Part shown: one piece after another, positions 1 through 5,529 of the stretch
How the letters are laid out: each line of letters begins with the position of its first letter
Position numbering within the stretch: the stretch's first letter is position 1
Assembly: GCA_945486175.1 (NCBI GenBank)
Contig: CALYTA010000085.1
Span: forward strand, 1 to 5,529
Source of the DNA: an uncultured Clostridia bacterium
Lineage (GTDB): Bacteria; Bacillota; Clostridia; Oscillospirales; Butyricicoccaceae
Reading direction: 5' to 3'
DNA length: 5,529 nt
The notes under the pieces: model-generated
The model's input: the letters and a program-made list of their open reading frames with translations, nothing else
Database searches by the model: none
Told to the model about the DNA's origin: nothing
Position numbers and translations under genes: made by a program

Positions 1-389
1 GCGTGCCCCTTGACCCAGTGGAACGTGACATCGTGCACCTCCAGCAGGTTCAGCAGGCGCTCCCACAGATCGGGATTCTTTGCAGGCTCCTTCGGCGTGC
101 GCATCCAGTTTTTGCTCCGCCATTTGACCGCCCAGCCCTTCTGAATCGCATCGATGACATATTTGCTGTCGGAATACAAATCGACCGTGCACGGGCTTTT
201 GAGCGCTTCCAGCGCGGTAATCACGCCGAGCAGCTCCATGCGGTTGTTGGTGGTCTCCGGAAAGCCCTGGCTGATTTCCTTTCGATGCTCGCCATATTGC
301 AGGATAATACCGAAGCCGCCTGGACCGGGATTTCCGGAACAGGCGCCATCGGTGTAAATAATGACATGTTTATTCTTTTTCTCCGCCAT
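1..389 (-). CDS. rnhA: Ribonuclease HI, E. coli type (3' end cut by window edge)
   Basis: Cytoplasmic endonuclease that cuts the RNA strand of RNA-DNA hybrids, clearing R-loops and helping remove primers. The visible 129 residues begin [20 protein letters not shown] and carry the RNase H fold signature: Asp14 in [14 protein letters not shown], Glu52 in NNRMEL and Asp74 in [11 protein letters not shown], which match the first three catalytic acids of the family (E. coli D10, E48, D70). The basic-protrusion-like segment [12 protein letters not shown] follows, then HWVKGHA with the catalytic-loop His129. The fourth acid (E. coli D134) and the C-terminus lie past the window edge. There is no N-terminal hybrid-binding domain, so this is the short E. 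coli-like form. The ATG at 389 is chosen because AGAGGA sits 5 nt upstream; an in-frame ATG at 395 would overlap that site. The gene starts inside gyrA with a 20-nt overlap, so it is very probably co-transcribed and coupled to gyrA. Confidence 0.97.
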   Translation of the reverse strand, partial: MAEKKNKHVIIYTDGACSGNPGPGGFGIILQYGEHRKEISQGFPETTNNRMELLGVITALEALKSPCTVDLYSDSKYVIDAIQKGWAVKWRSKNWMRTPKEPAKNPDLWERLLNLLEVHDVTFHWVKGH

Positions 390-2949
390 TTTCATCCTCT
401 GTTACGGGTGCAGACGCTGCGGTTTCTTCCGTTTCAGCGGTGTCAGTATCGTCCTCATCGTCTTCCTTCTGAAGGCGCGTGATGGCGTTGACATGCACGT
501 CGTCGCCGGTACGCATGACAATGACACCCTGCGTATTTCTGCCGCACTGGCGGATATCTTCGACTGCGGTGCGGATGAGTACGCCGTCATCGGTGATAAT
601 CATGACGTCGTTGTCGAGGTCGACCACTGCGGTTCCCGCAATGTTGCCGGTCTTTTCATTCAGCGCATGGGCGAGAATGCCGCGGCCGCCGCGGTGATGA
701 ATGCTGAACTCGCCGACCGGGGTGCGCTTGCCATAGCCGTTCTCGGTGATGGTGAGCACTTCGCCCTCCGGACGCGCGCGCACGCCGCCAATGACGCGGT
801 CGCCTTCCTCCAGCGTGATGCCGCGTACACCGACTGCCGAACGGCCCATTGCACGCACTTCGTTCTCATCGAAGCAGATCGCGTGGCCATGTGCTGTGAC
901 AATCAGCATATTCTGCGTGCCGTCAGTCAGGCGGACGTCAACCAGACGGTCGCCCTCATTGAGCGACAGCGCGCGCAGGCCCGCCTTGCGGATATTTTTC
1001 AGCTCAGACAGCGCGACGCGCTTGACGGTACCCTGTTCCGTCGTAAAGAACAGGTAATGCGATTCGTCGTATTCGCTGATGGCGAACATCGCGGAAACTG
1101 TCTCGCCGCTTTCCAATGCGAGCAGATTGACGACATTGGTGCCCTTCGCTGTGCGGCTGGTCTCCGGAATCTGATAGCCCTTCAGGCGGTAGACCTTACC
1201 AAGGCTGCTGAAGAACAGGATGTTGTCATGCGACGATGCCGTGAACAGGATTTCCGCAAAATCCTCCTCGCGCGTCGCCATGGCGCTGACACCGCGGCCG
1301 CCGCGGCGCTGTGCGCGGTAGGTGTCCGTCGTGGTGCGCTTGATATAGCCGCAATGGGTCAGCGTATAGGTGCAGTCCTCGCGCTCGATCAGGTCTTCAA
1401 TGTCGATTTCATTGTCAACTGCCTCGATATGCGTGCGGCGCTCATCGCCGAACTTGTCGCGGATCTCAATCAGTTCCTTCTTGACAATTTCCAGCATATT
1501 GTGTCGGCTCGCGAGAACCTCCATCAAACCATGGATTTTCGCTTCAATTTCGTCGTATTCGTCGTTGATCTTCTGGCGCTCCAGACCGGACAAACGTCCG
1601 AGACGCATGTTGACGATGGCCTGTGCCTGCGGCTCATCCAGATGGAATTCAAAGTTTTCCTTGCCATTCACAATGCCGAGCAGGGCAATCTGATTGATGA
1701 TAAACGGCTCTGCCATCAGGTTTGTCTTGGCTTCGCTCTCATTTGCGGAAGCGCGGATGATATCGATGATGCGGTCAATGTTGTCGGTTGCGACCTTGAG
1801 GCCTTCGAGGATATGGGCGCGGCTCTCCGCCTTGTTCAGGTCAAAGCGCGTGCGGCGCTCGATGACCTCGCGCTGGAATTCGATATACTGGTCAATCAGC
1901 TCACGCAGGTTGAGCGTGCGCGGCTGGTTGTTGACCAGCGCCAGATTGTTGACGGAGAACGTGTCCTGCAGCTGCGTATAATTAAACAGCTGGTTGAGCA
2001 CGACCTGGGGATTTGCCTCGCGCTTGAGCTCGACAACAATGCGCATGCCTTCGCGGTCGGATTCATCGCGCAGGTCGGAAATTCCGTCGACACGCTTGTT
2101 TTTGACGAGATCAGCGATGGATTCCACCAGGCGCGCCTTGTTGACCATGTACGGGATTTCCGTGACAACAATGCGGTGGCGGCCATTGTGCATCTCCTCA
2201 ATTTCCGTGCGGGCACGTACCTTGATCTTGCCGCGTCCGGTTGCATAGGCTGCACGGATGCCGCTGCGGCCCATGATAATGCCGCCGGTCGGGAAATCCG
2301 GGCCCTTGATGTACTGGCAGATATCTTCCATCTGTGCATCCGGATTGTCGATGACATAGCAGATGCCGTTGATGACTTCCGTCAGGTTGTGCGGCGGCAT
2401 ATTGGTCGCCATGCCGACAGCGATACCGGACGAGCCATTGACCAGCATGCCCGGGAAACGGGACGGCAGAACCTTCGGCTCCTTGCGGTTGTCATCGAAA
2501 TTCGGCATGAAATCGACAGTTTCCTTCTCGATGTCGGTCATCATATAAGCCGCCATCTTGCTCATGCGCGCCTCGGTATAACGGTATGCTGCCGGAGGGT
2601 CGCCGTCGATGGAACCGAAGTTGCCGTGACCGTCGATCATCGGATAGCGCAGGGAAAACGGCTGTGCCATGCGCACGAGGGCATCATAAACCGATGCGTC
2701 GCCGTGCGGATGATACCGGCCGAGCACGTTACCGACGGTAGTCGCCGACTTGCGGTATGGCCGGTCACTGGTCAGGTGGTCTTCATACATCGCGTACAGG
2801 ATACGGCGGTGTACCGGCTTGAGGCCGTCGCGCGCATCCGGCAGCGCACGGCCGACAATGACGGACATCGCGTAATCGATGTACGATTTTTTCATTTCCC
2901 GTTCGAGATCGACCGGGATAATCTTCTGATTTTCAAAGCTAATACTCAC
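370..2949 (-). CDS. gyrA: DNA gyrase subunit A
   Basis: Breakage-reunion and DNA-wrapping subunit of gyrase (A2B2), acting on the nucleoid. The 859 residues include the winged-helix/tower catalytic core (about 1-510) with the quinolone-determining segment [10 protein letters not shown] (80-89) and active Arg123-Tyr124 in AYRYTEAR. Tyr124 is the tyrosine that links to DNA (E. coli Y122). The C-terminal beta-pinwheel (about 515-825) starts with the GyrA box QRRGGRG at 547-553, which separates GyrA from ParC. Repeated blade motifs follow near 597, 653, 702, 751 (HHRGGRG) and 803. Residues 829-859 are a very acidic tail (15 of 31 Asp/Glu). Two oddities: residues 413-440, before [10 protein letters not shown], are about 20 longer than I recall for B. 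subtilis, and the S83-equivalent is Ala85. The start is GTG at 2949, with AGAGG 9 nt upstream in the end of the preceding small gene, and it gives the full canonical N-terminus. The coding frame uses no TTA, CTA or TCA codon. Confidence 0.99.
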   Translation of the reverse strand: MSISFENQKIIPVDLEREMKKSYIDYAMSVIVGRALPDARDGLKPVHRRILYAMYEDHLTSDRPYRKSATTVGNVLGRYHPHGDASVYDALVRMAQPFSLRYPMIDGHGNFGSIDGDPPAAYRYTEARMSKMAAYMMTDIEKETVDFMPNFDDNRKEPKVLPSRFPGMLVNGSSGIAVGMATNMPPHNLTEVINGICYVIDNPDAQMEDICQYIKGPDFPTGGIIMGRSGIRAAYATGRGKIKVRARTEIEEMHNGRHRIVVTEIPYMVNKARLVESIADLVKNKRVDGISDLRDESDREGMRIVVELKREANPQVVLNQLFNYTQLQDTFSVNNLALVNNQPRTLNLRELIDQYIEFQREVIERRTRFDLNKAESRAHILEGLKVATDNIDRIIDIIRASANESEAKTNLMAEPFIINQIALLGIVNGKENFEFHLDEPQAQAIVNMRLGRLSGLERQKINDEYDEIEAKIHGLMEVLASRHNMLEIVKKELIEIRDKFGDERRTHIEAVDNEIDIEDLIEREDCTYTLTHCGYIKRTTTDTYRAQRRGGRGVSAMATREEDFAEILFTASSHDNILFFSSLGKVYRLKGYQIPETSRTAKGTNVVNLLALESGETVSAMFAISEYDESHYLFFTTEQGTVKRVALSELKNIRKAGLRALSLNEGDRLVDVRLTDGTQNMLIVTAHGHAICFDENEVRAMGRSAVGVRGITLEEGDRVIGGVRARPEGEVLTITENGYGKRTPVGEFSIHHRGGRGILAHALNEKTGNIAGTAVVDLDNDVMIITDDGVLIRTAVEDIRQCGRNTQGVIVMRTGDDVHVNAITRLQKEDDEDDTDTAETEETAASAPVTEDENGGEKE
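395..400 (-). promoter_or_regulatory. Ribosome binding site of rnhA, inside gyrA
   Basis: The minus strand reads AGAGGA, then TGAAA, then ATG. This 5-nt spacing selects the ATG at 389 over the in-frame ATG at 395, which would leave almost no spacer. The site lies within the codons for the acidic GyrA tail (T-E-D-E-N), so ribosomes finishing gyrA pass over it. This is the classic arrangement for translational coupling. Confidence 0.75.
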
Positions 2950-2953
2950 AGTT

Positions 2954-3145
2954 TTATACCTCTTCTTCCAGCAGCTCCATCAGGCAGGAGATGGATTCCT
3001 CCAGTGAATCCATCGCATCGCCCAGCATGGCATCCTCCTCTGAGGCTTTTTTCTTCTTCGCCGGCATCAGGTCAACCAGCTCGTCATGGGCAGCCATCAG
3101 CGCCTGCGTGGCTGCTTTTAAGCGTTGTTTTTTGATATCGTCCAT
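2954..3145 (-). CDS. Small acidic helical protein between gyrB and gyrA (unknown function)
   Basis: I do not recognise a named family. The product is 63 aa, starts [20 protein letters not shown] and ends in an acidic LEEEV. It looks like two amphipathic helices (about 2-27 and 36-62) joined by a short basic turn, [12 protein letters not shown]. This resembles, from memory only, small two-helix proteins of phages and Firmicutes with a Leu-Pro turn followed by S-E-x-x-x-M-x-x-A-x-x-x-L-E-E. There is no signal peptide, membrane segment or Cys cluster (one Cys, residue 54). The ATG at 3145 is preferred because AGAGGA stands 5 nt before it; an in-frame GTG at 3166 would add seven residues but lacks a comparable site. 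Coding is supported by good start signals at both ends, operon position and a 4-nt gap to gyrA. It uses TTA once and TCA twice, codons absent from all 859 gyrA codons, so its composition differs from gyrA. A role tied to gyrase expression or assembly is inference. Confidence 0.8.
   Translation of the reverse strand: MDDIKKQRLKAATQALMAAHDELVDLMPAKKKKASEEDAMLGDAMDSLEESISCLMELLEEEV
2959..2963 (-). promoter_or_regulatory. Ribosome binding site of gyrA, inside the small gene
   Basis: AGAGG lies 9 nt before the GTG start of gyrA. It is formed by the final Glu-Glu-Val codons of the small upstream gene, whose TAA stop is only 4 nt before the GTG. Translating the small gene would therefore directly affect access to the gyrA start. 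This supports GTG as the real start despite its being a non-ATG codon. Confidence 0.75.
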
Positions 3146-3150
3146 ATGGT

Positions 3151-3156
3151 TCCTCT
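3151..3156 (-). promoter_or_regulatory. Ribosome binding site of the small gene
   Basis: AGAGGA followed by ACCAT and then ATG, the same hexamer and the same 5-nt spacing as at rnhA. It decides the start at 3145 rather than the upstream GTG at 3166. Confidence 0.75.
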
Positions 3157-3159
3157 CGA

Positions 3160-3186
3160 TTTCCACCGGCGCGCGCCGTTTCCACC
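3160..3186 (-). repeat. GGTGGAAA direct repeat flanking a GC-rich palindrome, after gyrB
   Basis: Read on the minus strand, GGTGGAAA occurs at 3186-3179 and again at 3167-3160, separated by an 11-nt GC-only spacer. Positions 3167-3178 form a perfect 12-bp palindrome, CGGCGCGCGCCG. The element begins 4 nt after the gyrB stop codon and ends 3 nt before the AGAGGA site of the small gene. As RNA the palindrome could fold only into a small 4-bp, 4-nt-loop hairpin. There is no T tract, so it is not a terminator. It may be an RNA-processing, protein-binding or translation-tuning site, or chance in GC-rich sequence. Confidence 0.5.
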
Positions 3187-3190
3187 CAAC

Positions 3191-5131
<1,941 letters not shown>

Positions 5132-5186
5132 CTATCGTTCCATTTCTCCGGCGGGCCGGTTAAGTGCCACAGATGTGGAAGGCCAG

Positions 5187-5218
5187 GACAGCGCCGGCCG
5201 CCGGTTTCGGCTGCTGTC
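5187..5218 (-). other. Predicted hairpin in the gyrB leader
   Basis: GACAGC (5218-5213) and GCTGTC (5192-5187) are perfectly complementary and enclose a 20-nt GC-rich segment with its own GCCG-AAAC-CGGC mini-hairpin. No T tract follows. The enclosed segment also contains the arm (5204-5194) able to pair with the sequence next to the gyrB ribosome binding region, so alternative folds are possible. Confidence 0.4.
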
Positions 5219-5236
5219 GGGGAAAAATCCAGTCGG

Positions 5237-5268
5237 AAAGAAACAATCCCGCTTGTCCGACGGGATTG
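5237..5268 (-). terminator. Candidate intrinsic terminator or attenuator between DUF370 gene and gyrB
   Basis: On the minus strand CAATCCCG (5268-5261) pairs perfectly with CGGGATTG (5251-5244) across the 9-nt loop TCGGACAAG, and is followed at once by TTTCTTT. The 8-bp stem is moderately stable and the tail is interrupted by one C, so efficiency may be partial. It lies 29 nt after the DUF370 stop codon. It could end the upstream transcript, or let part of it read into gyrB. The opposite strand has no T tract after the stem, so the orientation is minus. Confidence 0.55.
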
Positions 5269-5297
5269 CCTGCTTCCAGAATGAATAAAAGAACGGT

Positions 5298-5529
5298 CTA
5301 TTCCGGGATGGTCTGCCCGCTTCGCTTAAGCAGCGTAGCGGTGGACAGCTGGGAGAGATACAGCGTAGGCTCGCCGCCCTCCTCGCACAGAATGCACGAC
5401 TTGGGGAGGTCCTCAAACAGCGGTACCACATGGCCGGCCCGCTCCATGGCGGACATAAAGGCACGGGTGTGCTTGGACCAGGTAGCGGTATCCATGTCGT
5501 AAATCCCCAGAATGGAATCGGTATGGACG
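5298..5529 (-). CDS. remB: DUF370 / RemB-family protein (5' end cut by window edge)
   Basis: The reading frame enters from the window edge and is open for 76 residues to a TAG at 5300-5298. Visible residues include ILGIYDMDTATWSKHTRAFM, then a helix, then VVPLFEDLPKSCILCEE and LYLSQLSTATLLKRSGQTIPE. The D-L-P-K-S turn and the Y-L-S-Q-x-S-x-x-T-L-L-K-R ending are characteristic of DUF370 (RemA/RemB, YaaB) proteins. Only about 10 N-terminal residues of the usual 80-90 should be missing; the Met at 5495 is internal, since family-like sequence continues in frame before it. RemA of B. subtilis is a DNA-binding activator of biofilm-matrix operons; RemB, the paralogue encoded just upstream of gyrB, is less well understood. 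The position before gyrB matches remB in the origin-proximal Firmicutes cluster. The hairpin after its stop may separate its transcript from gyrB. Confidence 0.9.
   Translation of the reverse strand, partial: VHTDSILGIYDMDTATWSKHTRAFMSAMERAGHVVPLFEDLPKSCILCEEGGEPTLYLSQLSTATLLKRSGQTIPE

Noticed and set aside
3045..3062. A6 run (GAAGAAGAAAAAAG) in the small gene as a programmed frameshift site
   Set aside because: In the reading frame the run is AAG-AAG-AAA-AAA-GCC, so the X-XXY-YYZ register of a -1 slippery heptamer is not met, and no clear downstream structure was seen.
361..3135. A plus-strand open frame of 924 codons opposite gyrA
   Set aside because: It runs in exact codon register with gyrA on the other strand and stays open only because gyrA uses no TTA, CTA or TCA. 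Its translation has no family features or start signal. It is a codon-bias shadow.
2954..3145. Small gene as a known gyrase inhibitor (YacG or SbmC/GyrI)
   Set aside because: YacG is a four-Cys zinc protein and SbmC is much larger with a different fold. This protein has one Cys and only two predicted helices.
3145..3166. GTG at 3166 as the start of the small gene, adding seven residues
   Set aside because: It overlaps the GGTGGAAA repeat and lacks a spaced ribosome binding site, whereas AGAGGA is 5 nt before the ATG at 3145.

Overview
This window is a compact DNA gyrase gene cluster from a Gram-positive bacterium. Every gene lies on the minus strand, so transcription runs from high to low coordinates. 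The order is a remB-type DUF370 gene (5' end outside the window), a structured leader, gyrB, a small unrecognised gene, gyrA, and an E. coli-type RNase HI gene (3' end outside the window). DUF370/remB directly before gyrB-gyrA is the arrangement found next to the replication origin of many Firmicutes (dnaA-dnaN-yaaA-recF-remB-gyrB-gyrA). The GC-rich sequence and protein details (PLWGK in GyrB, HPHGDAS in GyrA) suggest a GC-rich Clostridia member, perhaps of the Oscillospirales/Ruminococcaceae. That placement is an inference from protein flavour, not a phylogeny.

Layout, in transcription order. 5529-5298 is the end of the DUF370 gene. 5297-5129 is a 169-nt leader holding a terminator-like hairpin with a T-rich tail, a second hairpin, and GC-rich arms that can pair next to the gyrB ribosome binding region. 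5128-3191 is gyrB, complete at 645 aa. 3190-3146 is a short gap with a GGTGGAAA direct repeat around a GC palindrome. 3145-2954 is a 63-aa acidic helical protein. 2949-370 is gyrA, complete at 859 aa. 389 down to the window edge is rnhA, whose start overlaps the gyrA end by 20 nt.

How they work together: GyrB (ATPase and TOPRIM) and GyrA (breakage-reunion and DNA-wrapping) form the A2B2 enzyme that introduces negative supercoils. RNase HI removes RNA from the R-loops that negative supercoiling promotes, so a gyrA-rnhA overlap makes functional sense. The spacing (4 nt between the small gene and gyrA, 20-nt overlap between gyrA and rnhA, ribosome binding sites buried in the preceding gene) argues for one translationally coupled operon. 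The small gene between the two gyrase subunits is the least explained element and the best candidate for something new, such as a gyrase-associated small protein.

Other points of interest are natural differences at drug-contact positions (GyrA Ala85, GyrB Asp146 and Trp460), an insertion of about 20 residues in GyrA, and the possible RNA switch in the gyrB leader. No tRNA, rRNA, CRISPR array or mobile element was seen.
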